A stretch of DNA of 64,000 bases from NCBI GenBank assembly GCA_003439945.1, contig QVRM01001440.1, positions 372,001-436,000 on the forward strand, written 5' to 3'. The notes under the pieces were generated by a model that had not been told where the DNA came from, made no database searches, and saw only the letters and a program-made list of their open reading frames with translations. Numbering within the stretch: position 1 is the first letter of the stretch; the number at the start of each line of letters is the position of its first letter. The position numbers and the translations under genes are program-made. This document shows, piece by piece, positions 22,141 to 33,104 of the stretch. This stretch comes from Dermanyssus gallinae (lineage: Eukaryota > Arthropoda > Arachnida > Mesostigmata > Dermanyssidae).

Positions 22141-23332
22141 TTTTATTAGCTTGCTATGTCTACCTAAATACAAATGTTCCTTTTTTTTATTTATATCAGA
22201 GGCGCTTAGAGCGGCAGCATATGAATGATGCAGCAAAGTATCAATCAACTGCACCCAGCACGTGTGCCGATAACATAGATGCGCTTCCAACGGCAAATGC
22301 CGCACTGTAGCTAGCTCACAAATACGTTAAAGAACTAGACGAAATAGAAGAATAATGTAGTGGATCAGCTGCCAGCAAGGAGTTAGAGCCCTGAAGCACA
22401 TAGACCTCACGAATCATCAGCGTGCGCCTTAGGACGGCCCCTCGTCGGGAGTTTGAATAGCAAGAGGTGTTGGACCTTGATGTCACTGAACTCAAGATGT
22501 GGCCTGATAGTCCGGCGTAACCGGCTGGCATGACTGTTACTCCGAAATTACGCTGCTGCAGCTTGCTAATGTCCCTCTTTGGACATAATGGTCAAGCTTT
22601 TCACCGCAAGCATTGTGAGGGTTTGCCTCAAATGGGCAAGGCTTTTGATCTGAATCACCCCAGTAGTGTGGGCAGTGACGTAAACTGTCGAAATAATACT
22701 GTACAAAATAGTAAAATAGTAACAATGTGCCTCTAGAGCTAATGGCTGATGTTAGACTGATGTGCGTCGAGCCGAGACATCATCCACTGCTGGTCGTAGA
22801 CGTTGATGAGCAATATCTATGGCTGAAGAAATCCAAGGCAATTAGGTCGCGCTAAAATAAGGTTTGGTAAGATCTTGATTGCAAACAGAATTTGCATAGC
22901 ATTGCCAATAGGCTCAACAGACACTTCGCAACTAATGGGTCAAGTACGGTGGCCGCCCATGACGTCCTGAAAGATATCCGGGCTGAGTTAGCAACGAATT
23001 AAGTATCGTCCAGATTAGATGAGGTCAGTGCATTCTCACTGCGATTGGTTCTCCTAGGTTATCTTCGCCTAACCAGTTCGCTTTTAAGAAATCGCGGTCC
23101 GACCACAGAGTTGGCAATAGCACACTTTTGGCGGTAGATCCCCAAAATGATAGAAAATAGTGTGTACCGGTTGACTGATTTAGGTCATACCTATCTGGAA
23201 GAAGACGGTTAATCCACCTGAAAGGAAGTCATTATCGGAACCTCGGAGATCGGTACTTGGTATTATCAATACTACTCGTGGTTCTGATAGCTGGCTGCTT
23301 ATTTTCTATGGTAGTACTTTTAAGTGAATATT
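22141..23332. other. intron 4, unassigned
   Basis: No supported gene or transposon. The open frames at 22316-22531 and 22530-22736 show no motif. Confidence 0.35.
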
Positions 23333-23334
23333 TG

Positions 23335-23395
23335 TTTTTGCGCGAACGTGTTTGCACCGGTTCTCTAACCCAAGATTAGTCCGGCTTAATAATAT
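23335..23395 (+). repeat. type 2 SINE fragment
   Basis: gcgcgaacgtgt...ggttctctaaccc matches the 3' half of the SINE at 22022-22140. Confidence 0.5.
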
Positions 23396-23530
23396 GCCCT
23401 GAACGGACGTTGCATTTTTTTGGTGAATGTCAAGCGACAGCCCCTGAAGTAAGAATTCGGATGCTTTCAAGTTAAAACTTTTACCTACGCGCTGAATCAG
23501 CTTGAATATAAGGGGGCCTAGATCTTCCAT
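23396..23530 (-). pseudogene. family R LINE, C-terminal scrap
   Basis: Minus-strand reading FLLQGLSLDIHQKNATSVQG equals the family R terminal block (FFSQRLSLEIQRGNATSVLG in the copy at 42.6 kb). Only about 45 codons remain. Confidence 0.5.
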
Positions 23531-25168
23531 TGTCTCAAACGTTAACGTACAAAAATCTACAAATGCAACTCAAGCCAATGACAACACGATTGCGAGTCCT
23601 GCTATCATGGCCGCGTCACGCACACCTAGGCCGCCTTAAGAGACCGGGAACCTGATTCCTTGCCACAGCGGTCATCCTAAGATTTAGAATGTAAAATGTA
23701 CAAACTAAGGCAATTAAATGGCCGTAAGACTTCAGACGATAAGGACAGATTAGAACCTTTAAGCAGGCGTGTTAAGCTCGTGGTTGAACGGCAAGATCTA
23801 AAGGGAAACCTAGCACCACGTTAATTTGTCCAATACGTGATAGCCAGGAAGTAGGCCGAGAGGGTCCGTTAAGTCCAATAGCTCAACTTCTCGGTGCCAT
23901 ATACTTGATACTTGATCGGATTCAGGCTGTTAATCACACCAAAGTCAGTGATCGCCCGGAATTCGTCATCTATGGTCGGGCGGTTCCCGCCCAGAGCGCC
24001 GTCTTCCAGGCGCTAGACCCAGGCTTGTACTTGTATATCGATACTACTTAAAACATATTGTTTAGGAACGTTTATGAATTTGGCAATGTTTGTAAGTTAT
24101 TAAGCGTATCCGGATGATACCTCAGTGCTATTCCTTTCTTTTTGAGATAACCAGGATTTACGGCGATATACGTACTGCCCTTAGATGTGCAGAAGTAGCT
24201 ATACGTTTTTGGTCTTGTTGTTAATGCTACTAAGACTAGTCTTATGTTATTTTATGTGCCTCAGAAAACCGTCGGTACGCAACAGGTCACATTTTGTGAG
24301 ACACGACTTGCTCTATGTCAGACGGCCTAAACCTGCATGAGATCTTGAGATGGCAGTGTGGCCTCAATGTTTGGGCCTAAACCTGCATGTGACCTTGAGA
24401 TGACCGTGTTATTTTGTTGCATTGCACCTACGTGGTATTCTATCATTGCAGCGTTGAGAAGACTTAGGCACGGATTGGTGTCCCGCATAAAGGTATCCTA
24501 TTCGTCTACAAGTCGTTGCTATTGCCGGCACGTTATGCTTTCTAGTTTTGAGGAAGGCTATCTCGTCGGGCTTAAAATCATCCAGAGCAATGCTCGTAAG
24601 GCAACGTTTGAGAGAAACCGTAGAGCTGTAGCTGTTCTGTTTAGCGCCGACGTATTGTTATCGATCAATGAAATGTATTACGTGCGCCTTGCCCTGCTTG
24701 CGTTCTAAATTATCAGAGGCAAGATATCATCGTAAACCTCCTTCCCACGCACAGCGGTGGCTCTAACCGTGGCACTGAGTGTGTGAAACTCTTCCGTTTT
24801 TAACTAAACAAGTAGATAGTCTGTTGCCTGTCGCCCACTGTCTATTTGGAGCTCCTTACCTCAATAAATTCCCTCGTCTGTAGGGGAACTCACAAGGGTA
24901 GTTGTACAATTTGTGACCAAATTGCGTTAAGGCAACTATGTTAAATATATAAATTGATGTTAACGTGTACGCTTGTGCAACTGTATAAATTAGTGTAACT
25001 GTGTAAACCTAGTGCACAAGTTTGTACAAATATGTACACTGAAGCATTAATTTCACCTAAAATTTTTACAAAAACTTAAGAATTTCCAAAACGCATTTCT
25101 AGCAGTAAACCAAGCTTTGTATGCATGTATGTATGCATTCTAGGTACATAACTCAAAAATCTAATTTC

Positions 25169-25171
<3 letters not shown>
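23531..25171. other. intron 4, unassigned
   Basis: Nothing recognised apart from a 36-bp direct repeat (24324-24359 and 24374-24409, both starting ggcctaaacctgcatg). The 116-codon frame at 24358-24708 has no motif. Confidence 0.35.

Positions 25172-25227
<56 letters not shown>
25172..25227. repeat. (TA)n microsatellite
   Basis: About 56 bp of TA in intron 4. Confidence 0.95.
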
Positions 25228-25230
<3 letters not shown>

Positions 25231-25404
25231 TATATATAAATATGCGGTATTACTATGGTCAAAGGAAGACATCAGGTTATGTTACTAACTTAATCAGTTA
25301 ATTCTAACCGCCGATTTACCGGCCGTCTTACGGCTTCTCTCTGGCACACCGCCGAACTCGCCATTATGCAACTATATCCGTACTATTATTATATCCCTCT
25401 ACCT

Positions 25405-25870
25405 GATATATATATATATATATTTCATCAGAAATTTGTAGATATTATCTAAAATTCATATTGGCTAATAACATCTTTCACTACTGCATACATCGACTCA
25501 GCTTCTATTTCCTTGCATTGCAGTAAGTGGTATCGGTCAATATTACATGTGCCACAATATTTACATACACAGCCTTCAAAACAGTATCCTTTTAGGCATA
25601 TATATTGGTGATAGCCATGCCATGCAAGTCTACAGAGTATGCGTCTGTTTGCTTGCATTCCCCGCTTCCAACGGTCTGTCGTGGATGCGGGACCGTTTTA
25701 TGGCAAAGTTCAAATTACGCTTTTCTCTGTAAGCGCAATATTGCTCTACGACCAGCGCGCTGAAATCGTATTTGTCCAGGATAAGGTCTTCCACAAAGGT
25801 TTGCTCCTGGCACAGTTCCAGCGCCATCGTTGTTGAAGCGTTTCGCAGCAGTCTGAGCATTAACTTTACT
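25405..25870 (-). pseudogene. family H LINE C-terminal fragment, copy 3
   Basis: Minus strand. First ASTTMALELCQEQTFVEDLI, equivalent to the LCNEPLLIEDL block of other copies, then a frame change into LAWHGYHQYICLKGYCF, CVCKYCGTCNIDRYH and LLQC. The H-x2-H...C-x-C-x2-C...YH-x3-C motif is complete. About 45 bp after the stop lies a short (TA)n tract (25408-25422 on the plus strand), again the expected tail. It is inserted antisense to the CD36 gene in intron 4 and keeps no catalytic part. Confidence 0.65.
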
Positions 25871-27505
25871 AAATTAGCTTTTGTTTTATCTTTTATTCAA
25901 GCTTATATTTAGCTTAAATTATATTGCTGTTGGTAATTGTCGGCCCCGGAATCAGTCTCGCGCTCTGCATCGAAGAATCAAAATAAAGCTGAGTTTCTCG
26001 CATTGCATTTCTCGTCTTTGTTTCACGCTGCTCCAGCAACCCGCGCATCTTCAACGACAATTGTGCATAGGTCGATTTAGGCTAAGGAGATTCTTAGAAA
26101 AAAAACGACATGTTTTCCGCGACTCATCTATCGAGCTCAACGAGCGTGATATTTACCCGCAATTGCTGAATTTAAAGCCCAAATGCAACCACACATCTGG
26201 TGGTATCCCGCCGATTAAAAAACTGGCTATATTTTTAGCGGAGCCTCTAGAGTCGTAAATTGATACTAAAATCCTTACGTTTTTGAGCAAAATATCCGAC
26301 GCCTGCACTGTTTTCGAGAGAGTTCTAGTCATAGATATCACTAGTTATGATTTGATGCCGCACAACATCAATTTGTGTCTCGTCAATCTACGTGTATGCA
26401 ACTACTAGAGATCACGCACGACTCGACAACGAGGCGTTACACATAAACGCTAATAATTCTGGTGTCTTAATCGGAGGAGAGAATCTTAGAGGAGGTTACC
26501 GGAGATCATCTTCTTCGCACCTCTTAAAGAATTAGCCAACGCAGCATCCGTACTTGTGAATATGTTGTTGTGCTGTTTCATTGTTGAGGAGTCTGCGGTG
26601 TATCTTCGTTTGTACAAATCGATTGTGTTATCTAAGTTTGTGTACTGTTCACCTGTTTGACGTCAACAATAGCGTAAAGATATAATTATGACTGGAAGTG
26701 TGCAAAGGAGATTCTTAAAAAGACTCCGCAGAGGATGTGAGCTCAAATCGAACGACATTGTTTCACCGCTTTTAGTGGATACACTTGCGACTAATGACAA
26801 ACGGGTTTTAGTACAACCTATGGGTGCGAGCCTTATTTATAACTTTTTAAAGTGCGGCCGAACACTCGAAAAAGCCAAATAATGTATGTGTCCAGATGCA
26901 TTGTAAAAACAGAGCACATCAATAATATGTACGCCTGCCGCGTGGCCTGGGATATTCGCATCAGAACAACTGCGCCGATTTCTCACCCTTTATTACGTGA
27001 TTTAAGAAGTTTCTATATTATTAAAAAATCTAGTCTGTAAGAGATAGGTCGTCACGATTTCACGTCTTACTGTCCCCCTTGGGATAGTTGGCTATGAAAT
27101 ATCATGTACATTGTTATCGTGCGGTTTATTTGTTGTAAACTGTATGTGCGCGTTTTGCAATTTTGTGATTCAACGTTACTTATTTTTTAAAATTTAGTTA
27201 TTTTTACCGATGAAATTACAATATAGCATTTTACGCTGATACTAGTGTTAAAGATGACATGCTGGTCACTATTTGCCCTTAGAGATTAACCTGGTTTTAA
27301 GGCTTGATTATGCTTAGTTCTGCATTGTTCATGCTATATACGTTAGTAAAGTTGGGACAAACTTCAATGACCACACTAAATTATATCTAATATCTAATGT
27401 AAGTGGCGTTTAGTTCATCCTTGAGTATCGTTTACCTTCTTCAAAATCGAGTTTTGGTTTACATCGGCCGCTAGCATTTTAAAAGATGTGCTACTTCTAT
27501 TGCAG
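25871..27505. other. intron 4, last part
   Basis: No supported gene. Open frames at 25881-26258 and 26688-26882 lack known motifs. The intron ends in acceptor ttctattgcag at 27495-27505. Confidence 0.4.
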
Positions 27506-27686
27506 ATGGCTACCCTTTTCCAGCCTTTGAAGAACCGCCGAAAAGCGTTAAGATTTTTACCAAATTTATCGCAAAACCGTGGCCCTTGTATCTACAGAAA
27601 AGATACAGTATTAACTGTGAGCTAATCGCTCGATTCGACAGTGGTAGCGACTTCTTTAATGAAACTGGAGATCACGAGATCGACAA
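27506..27686 (+). CDS. CD36-family receptor, exon 5
   Basis: Encodes DGYPFPAFEEPPKSVKIF, the family's DG-x2-FPPF...IF block, then KPWPLYLQKRYSIN and CELIARFDSGSDF, the equivalent of YLQY-x6-GI-x2-YRF. It ends GACAA|GTACGT, splitting the codon completed by exon 6. Where most family members have Cys in a D-x-CRS block, this protein has FIAKPW; there is a Cys a little later (SINCEL). NETGD is a possible glycosylation site. Confidence 0.8.
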
Positions 27687-27809
27687 GTACGTATTTTATC
27701 TAAGAAAAGTCCTTTAATAGTTAAAGATTGACTCCAGGCAAAGTCGCTTAAATGTCGCCTAATTCGTCGTGCTCTTTGTTCTTTAAGTCTTCACTTACTT
27801 TAAGCACTT

Positions 27810-27860
27810 CTTAGTGAACAATTGCCTCCGCGCGAACATGTAGTTCCGGGTTCTCTAACC
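27810..27860 (+). repeat. type 2 SINE fragment
   Basis: gaacaattgcctccgcgcg...gggttctctaacc matches the SINE at 22022-22140. It lies inside the 341-bp intron 5. Confidence 0.5.
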
Positions 27861-28027
27861 TTTGTTTTTCTGTTGTTTAAGTTATATACAGGGCATTCCT
27901 TTACATATATGGCTTACAGCTCTGACAGTGGATCGTAGAGGCAGATTTATCGTATTACTAGCAAAATTTCTCGCAAATCAGAAACTGCTAACTATCAGAG
28001 AAAATTTTACACTCTGTTTTCATACAG

Positions 28028-28241
28028 CTGTTTATGCTCAGCGCCGACGCACCTGAGGGGGACATTCGATGCTAGCCGGTGGATGGTAGAGCATCATTGG
28101 CAGTACCCCTCAAAGTTGTATACAATGCCGGTTGTTCTTAGCCTTCCTCACTTTCTTCACGGGGATCCTGCACTGCTAGCCAACGTCAGCGGTCTACATC
28201 CCGACGAAAAGAGGCACCGGTTCTACATTGACGTCCATGCA
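28028..28241 (+). CDS. CD36-family receptor, exon 6
   Basis: Acceptor ttcatacag|C at 28027 completes the split codon of exon 5. The reading is NCLCSAPTHLRGTFDASRW, then a 13-residue stretch not usual in the family, then PVVLSLPHFLHGDPALLANV, SGLHPDEKRHRFYIDVHA and donor GCA|GTAAGC. CxC, S-x-PHFL-x-DP, V-x-GL-x-P and H-x-FY-x-D are core family marks. Two other ectodomain cysteines expected after CxC are absent (Trp in DASRW where DVS-x-C is usual). The downstream exons with the second membrane helix were not found. Confidence 0.8.
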
Positions 28242-29499
28242 GTAAGCTTGTCATACCGCTTAATGAATATTTAATTATACAGAACTATAGTTTACGCATT
28301 TCATCTCCTACTACCGCGTGTGACATTTTTTTTATCTGCTAGGGCATGCGATGTCTACAGGCTGGCTTGTTAGCTTCGCTCATTATTCCTAAAGTGGCAC
28401 CGATTTGCCGCGCTAAAGATTAATGGAACAACGCTCGATCAGGAAATCTCGGGGGTCAAACTTCGTATGGGTCAAGCGGCGTCTAACAGTGTCGAGGAGC
28501 TATAAAGGAGCTATAATGTTGGTGGCCCTTCCCTTGCACATCTTATCTTCATCAGCTCCCGTCGCGATCTGTCTAGAATGGGTAGCACAGCGCCCGATAA
28601 TAGATAATCTCAGTTATCAGCAGAAAAACATATCTAGATAAACGCGCTTTTGCACCAAGAAAGAAGAACGACTTTGTACAACATAGGTTGCATAGTTAAC
28701 TTTTACAGTTTAGTTATAATATTACTATCATAAATATACGTTACTTCTTAATTAGGACAAAATTGTATATACGCTCATATAGCAGCAAAGAATCAATGAG
28801 CACAAACTGGAGCAAGCTTGTCATCTTCTAGCACCTTTTAGACGCCGACACAACACTTACGAGCGCTGCTTTCGGTGGCCTATACAGACATCACCTCTAC
28901 AGGTTCTTTCTATCGAATCATTAGGTTGAAACTCCGCATAAACAAAGCTCTAATATGTAGACTAAAGTGACAAGCGTTCGTACTCTAGCCCTGTATCTTG
29001 CTATTGCTCGCTACTTTAAAGCGCAAGGTCGACGGACAGTCTACTAGAAATGACCAGAGTGGTTACGAATATAACACTTGAATATACTTATCTAGGAACT
29101 GTCTGAGAATGTGCTATTTTTCTCCACCGAGTGCGCTACCTCCAGTGATCTAACATTTACTCCACGCTGTAGTCTATTCTTACACTAGTCTATCATTTGT
29201 TTAGACTAGTCTGATAAATTTGTCCTGTACTCTATCAGTGGTATTTATATATTTTACCATATATACCATATATATGCAGTAAACAAATTTATGGAAGACT
29301 AGACTTTTGTGCAAATTCTTATAGAAATCAGGACTTTTCAGAAGTAACGGAGGCAGTAAATTGTTCAGAAAAGTTTAGTTTAGGGGTCACAAACACACCC
29401 AGATCACGAAAATATCATTTGCATTTTTTGTCATAACACGAACTTTTAATTTGTTTCCGCAAATAAGAAATGAGTGACACCTTCTGGAATCACTGTTAG
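28242..29499. other. region where the 3' exons of the CD36 gene would be expected
   Basis: One weak candidate is 28411-28506, after aag at 28410: NGTTLDQEISGVKLRMGQ is open and in phase with exon 6, but the resemblance to the family's TG-x5-x-RLQ-N block is slight and a stop follows. No second membrane helix or polyadenylation signal could be tied to the gene. Confidence 0.25.
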
Positions 29500-29705
29500 G
29501 CAATCAAGGGCCTATATTCGAAGAGCATGGCCTCAATGCACGATTGTGAACCCCTGAGATATAACGGAGGGAGTCACTTTTCACGTTACCGACTTTGACG
29601 GTAAATGTTTGTCCGGTGAGGCATGCTGACACCCAGTGCCGAGTAGTGGAATCAATGTCAAACTTTGTAATTTTTGTTACATCAGTGTGTTCACTTGTCA
29701 AATGC
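29500..29705 (-). pseudogene. Jockey/CR1-type reverse-transcriptase scrap
   Basis: Minus-strand reading KFDIDSTTRHWVSACLTGQ, then VGNVKSDSLRYISGV, matches the palm block before motif B of Jockey/CR1-like enzymes (W-x4-LTGR...V-x-S-x6-SGVPQG). The motif B QG is lost. About 65 codons remain. The rest of the 141-codon frame upstream is low complexity. Confidence 0.45.
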
Positions 29706-29758
29706 CTTGGAAAAAATAAAAAAGAAGCAGAAAAAAACGAGAACAGAAGAAGAATATA

Positions 29759-29816
29759 CACACAAATGTGTACACAGAAAACAGATACACACAAATGTGT
29801 ACACAGTAAACAGGTG
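29759..29816. repeat. 29-bp tandem repeat, two units
   Basis: Units begin cacacaaatgtgtacacag at 29759 and 29788; each contains the palindrome TGTGTACACA. Confidence 0.85.
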
Positions 29817-31033
29817 ATCCAGCTCCTCAATATAATACTTTTATAAATCAAGCACAAACACACACTAACAGAGGAGAGAGATCTAATGCGACTAGGTAGA
29901 GCGCTCCAGATATGCGGTAGCCGACGCAATAGACAATGGAATCTGAGCTTGTTTTGGTCCGCGGTACCACAAATACTGTTGCTCTATGTAGCCGTCTAGG
30001 CGCCAAGGGGAATACTGTATCACGAGATGCTTTGTAGGCAAGCGTGGCCACTCTAGGAATATATATTTTTTAGACTGGTAAAAGGCCATGGGCGGCGAAC
30101 AGATCACTAACTGACTCGCAGCGCCATTAGGAGAAGGTGAATCACTTTGAATCACCTGATCCCTTTGAGGAATTTCTCTGTGCCCACCACCTCCCTGCAG
30201 GATAACATAACATAAAAGAGATGAAAACAGGGCCTTCTGAATACTCTCTTTGAACGCCGGAGTCCGCATTAGTGTCAAGTCTCATCATCTCAAGTCGGCA
30301 GCAGTTTAGTCTTTTGAGTGTCAAAATACACACACCCAACCTAGATAATAGACTCATTCTATGCGCCGATTATCGGTCACCAAGAGAAACTTTTCATGCC
30401 ACTAATTGCGCTAGTAAGTCAGATCTCTGATATATAAATAATATCGATGTTGTTTAACAAACAATAACCTGCAAGGTTTCATACGAATCATAATTGTAAT
30501 CGGGGCTCATGCAATTGCTAAGGAGATATTTGAAACGATTGGTGTGAAGCAGGATAAGACAGATAGCTCATTTCTATACTGTACGGTAGCCTTGGAAAGT
30601 GCTCTCGAAAGTAAATGTCTTTTTCGTGTTTTTCGAATAATATTTAGTGTATATGGGAAAATCGAGATCGAAATCTCTCAAAGACGTTCAATTTCTGACT
30701 TGACATACCCCACTCGGGAAGAAAAGGACTTTGGGTCTCTGTTATACTCGCTTTAGGGGATTTCCATCTCTCTCGCGATTCTCGAATCCAGCCCAGAGCT
30801 AGAAATCTGTCGCAGACAAAAACGCTTATAGTACCCAGACATGCATTTTCGATTTAGCCACTGCGCCGCCTCCAATTCTGCCTCTGTTAATTCGAGGCTG
30901 CATATGGTCCGTATTTATAGTGGTTCAATCTAGCTATTTTACTTTATATTTAGTCCAGTAACTAACCATGTACAGGTATGCGCTAGTCTTCTCCGAAAAT
31001 CCTTGAAGCTAGAGCCTGTTCTTGAATTCGGGC
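29817..31033. other. unassigned DNA
   Basis: Several short frames without motifs (for example 29892-30278 minus, 30544-30756 plus). No transposon ends recognised. Confidence 0.35.
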
Positions 31034-31047
31034 TCATAGTTGAATCT
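31034..31047. repeat. target-site duplication, left copy (14 bp)
   Basis: TCATAGTTGAATCT, exactly repeated at 33091-33104. It directly precedes the T-tract, which is the poly(A) of a minus-strand LINE. Confidence 0.9.
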
Positions 31048-31271
31048 TTTTTTTTTCTTTTTTTTTTTTCTGGGAGGTTTCGGTAATGCATGATGCACAT
31101 GCGCCACTAGCAGCCTGCGTGACTAGTGTGAGACTCGCAAACCCACTAAACCCGGATTCCTCCCCACCCCCCCAGGCTCGGTATTACTTTGGCATTACAT
31201 CGAAACCGTGGGAGAGGCGTCCCTGCCGTTCTCCTTCAATCAGCTCTATCCCTGACTATCATCCCGCATGT

Positions 31272-32738
31272 CTACCTGCGGTTGGATAGGGGGATGCCAT
31301 TTTGTAATCCGTCCTGTGAGGGTGCGTCGAGACCATGAGGGCCTGGCTGCTCCCCACCCCCTCCCCCCTCCCTCGGCTCCTCGTCTCGACCACTCTCCCG
31401 AGAGACCCGCTCAAACCTCTCATGCCTGGCCGTTTCCTTGGCTGTCTTGAGTGTCAAAACAGCGTCGAACAAGTTCGTCGCCTCCCTCCATGCCTCCGCC
31501 GAAGTCATCATATGGGAGACCACCTCCTTGATGGGTCGGCCCCTCACAGCGGTTGGTGCTGCGTCCCGTGCTTCCCTGAGAGCATCACACCGCAGAACAG
31601 TATGCTCTACGTTGTCCGTTTCTCCAGAGTCGCACAGTACGCAGATATCGCTGATGGCCTTCTTGATCCTTGACAGGTAGCTCTGGAACTGGCCGTGTCC
31701 GGTCAGAACCTGAGTCGTCCAGTAGGAAAGCTCTCCGTGTCGGCGGTCATACCATACCCTGAGGTCCGGTATCAGACTCTTGGTCCAGCTCCCTGTGGTC
31801 ACACCGGGTCTTACCTGCGCCCATTCCTCATGCCAGGCCGATATGGTGGCACTCCTGGCCCTGGTGAGATCCAGACCTTCGTCTAGATACATTTTACTTC
31901 GTTCAGCCACTAGGAGGTCCCATGGCAGCATTTTGGCTAGGACCAGGAGAGCTTCGGTCGAGACTGTTCGATACGCCCGGCTTACCCTGATTGCCAGCGT
32001 TCGTTGGGTCGACCTTAGTGCCCCCCTATTTTTCGCCGTCCGCATTGCCATGTCCCCCCAGACTGGGGCTGCGTATAGCGCCGTTGATTCGGCCACCGAG
32101 GCCAGGAGCCTTCTTTTCACCTCAGCCACCCCACCGACCCTAGGCATGATCCGCGCCAGGTTCAGGGAGACCCTTTGGGCCTTTTCGGCCACGTACTTAA
32201 CGTGTGCCGATCCGGTCAGTCCGGTGTCTAGCATGACCCCAAGGTACTTTACCTTCTTTCTGATTTCTATCGGGTGGCCCGCCATCACGAGGTTAATGCC
32301 GGTCGTCCTCTTTCTGCCTGTTAGGTACATCGCCTCCGTCTTGTCGGGTGCCAGTTTCAAGTGATGGGACTCCATCCACTCGGACACCATTGACAAGGCC
32401 TCATTGGCGGCGCTCTCCAGGGCTCTTTCGGTCCTGGCCGTTATCATGAGTGCAAGGTCATCGGCGTACGCCAACGTCTCCACCCTATACGGGAGACCTG
32501 GGATCTCGAGCACCCCGTCGTAAGCTATGTTCCAGAGCACGGGTCCTAGAATCGAGCCTTGTGGGACTCCGGCAGTAACCTCGTACTCCTGCCCCCCTGC
32601 AACCAAGCCTCTGTCATCCAGGTAGGATGAAATCATTCGACGGAGGTAGAGGGAAAAGCCCTTCCTCTTCATCGCCTCCACAATTACTTTCCAATTCATT
32701 GTGTTGAAGGCATTTTTGACATCCAGAAGGTCAAAAGG
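31272..32738 (-). pseudogene. R1-clade ORF2, palm to C-terminus (open frame)
   Basis: An uninterrupted frame (open from 32756) holds motif A (LLDVKNAFNT), motif B (GVPQGSILGP), motif C (LAYADDLALM), the thumb and the AYRTVSTEALLVLA, PWD, GHGQFQSYL blocks. It ends with a CCHC finger, CVLCDSGETDNVEHTVLRC. Both catalytic Asp residues of YADD and the Asp of motif A are kept, and there is no stop over about 490 codons, so the insertion is young. It lacks its own N-terminal half in cis (the fingers lie in reverse orientation next door), hence non-functional as a polyprotein. R1-clade assignment rests on the YADDLAL and EHT-type finger combination. Confidence 0.85.
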
Positions 32739-33090
32739 TGGCCTAAGGTCTTCCAAGACCTTGCCAACAAGCTTTTGAGAGAGGGGAGATTCCCGAGGCT
32801 GTGGAAAAGGGCAAGCCTGGTTCTAATCCCCAAACCCGGGAGGAAGACGGGGCCTTCGGCTTACCGGCCCATATGCCTCATTGACGCCATGGGTAAGCTC
32901 CTGGAGAACGTTATAGTCAAGAGACTAAACGACGAGATTCAGGAAAAGAACGCCCTATCAGATGCCCAGTACGGCTTCCGGAAGGGCAGATCCGCATTAG
33001 GGGCTCTAAAGAAGGTTCTGAAACGGGCGGGTGAGGAGACTATGAAGACCCCTAAAACAAGGGGATTCGTGCTCCTGATCCTCCTGGATG
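32739..33090 (+). pseudogene. R1-clade ORF2, inverted fingers segment
   Basis: Plus-strand reading LLREGRFPRLWKRASLVLIP, then KPG...SAYRPICLIDAMGKLLE, QYGFRKGRSALGAL and GFVLLILLDV: the reverse-transcriptase fingers up to motif A. It stops exactly at the right target duplication. It belongs with the minus-strand frame 31272-32738 as the 5' half of the same RNA. Confidence 0.85.
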
Positions 33091-33104
33091 TCATAGTTGA
33101 ATCT
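33091..33104. repeat. target-site duplication, right copy (14 bp)
   Basis: Identical to 31034-31047. The preceding GGATG belongs to the element but extends the match to the RNA at the priming point. Confidence 0.9.

Larger units (their letters stand above)
4894..28241 (+). other. CD36/scavenger receptor class B gene locus (six exons found)
   Basis: Six exons joined by GT-AG introns give one open reading of 385 codons that follows the CD36/SCARB/SNMP family from end to end of its N-terminal three quarters. The exon phases fit without adjustment: junctions 1-2, 2-3, 3-4 and 5-6 split a codon after two bases, 4-5 after one base, and exon 6 ends between codons. No stop codon occurs in any exon. 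CD36 proteins are two-pass membrane glycoproteins that bind lipids, lipoproteins, pheromones or other hydrophobic ligands. The 3' part (end of ectodomain, second membrane helix, short cytosolic tail) should lie after 28241 and was not identified. Introns reach 10.8 kb because of transposon insertions. Confidence 0.85.
31048..33090 (-). mobile_element. R1-clade LINE with inverted 5' segment (twin priming)
   Basis: A 2.04-kb insertion between perfect 14-bp target duplications. The 3' part (31048 to about 32738) is on the minus strand and ends in a poly(A) read as T at 31047-31069. The 5' part (about 32739-33090) is on the plus strand. The inverted segment ends with codons for ...LLILLDV and the forward segment begins with ...LLDVKNAFNT, so the two adjoin in the parent protein with nothing substantial missing. 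This is the classic result of twin priming: the second target nick primed reverse transcription inside the same RNA. The target and element share the microhomology GGATGTCA at that point. Confidence 0.88.

Noticed and set aside
24358..24708. 116-codon plus-strand frame
   Set aside because: No motif, no splice context, and it lies inside intron 4 of the CD36 gene. It starts in a small duplicated sequence.
29892..30278. 128-codon minus-strand frame
   Set aside because: Low-information sequence without recognisable domain; overlapping frames are equally open.
31780..32364. 194-codon plus-strand frame
   Set aside because: Shadow of the minus-strand R1-clade ORF2.
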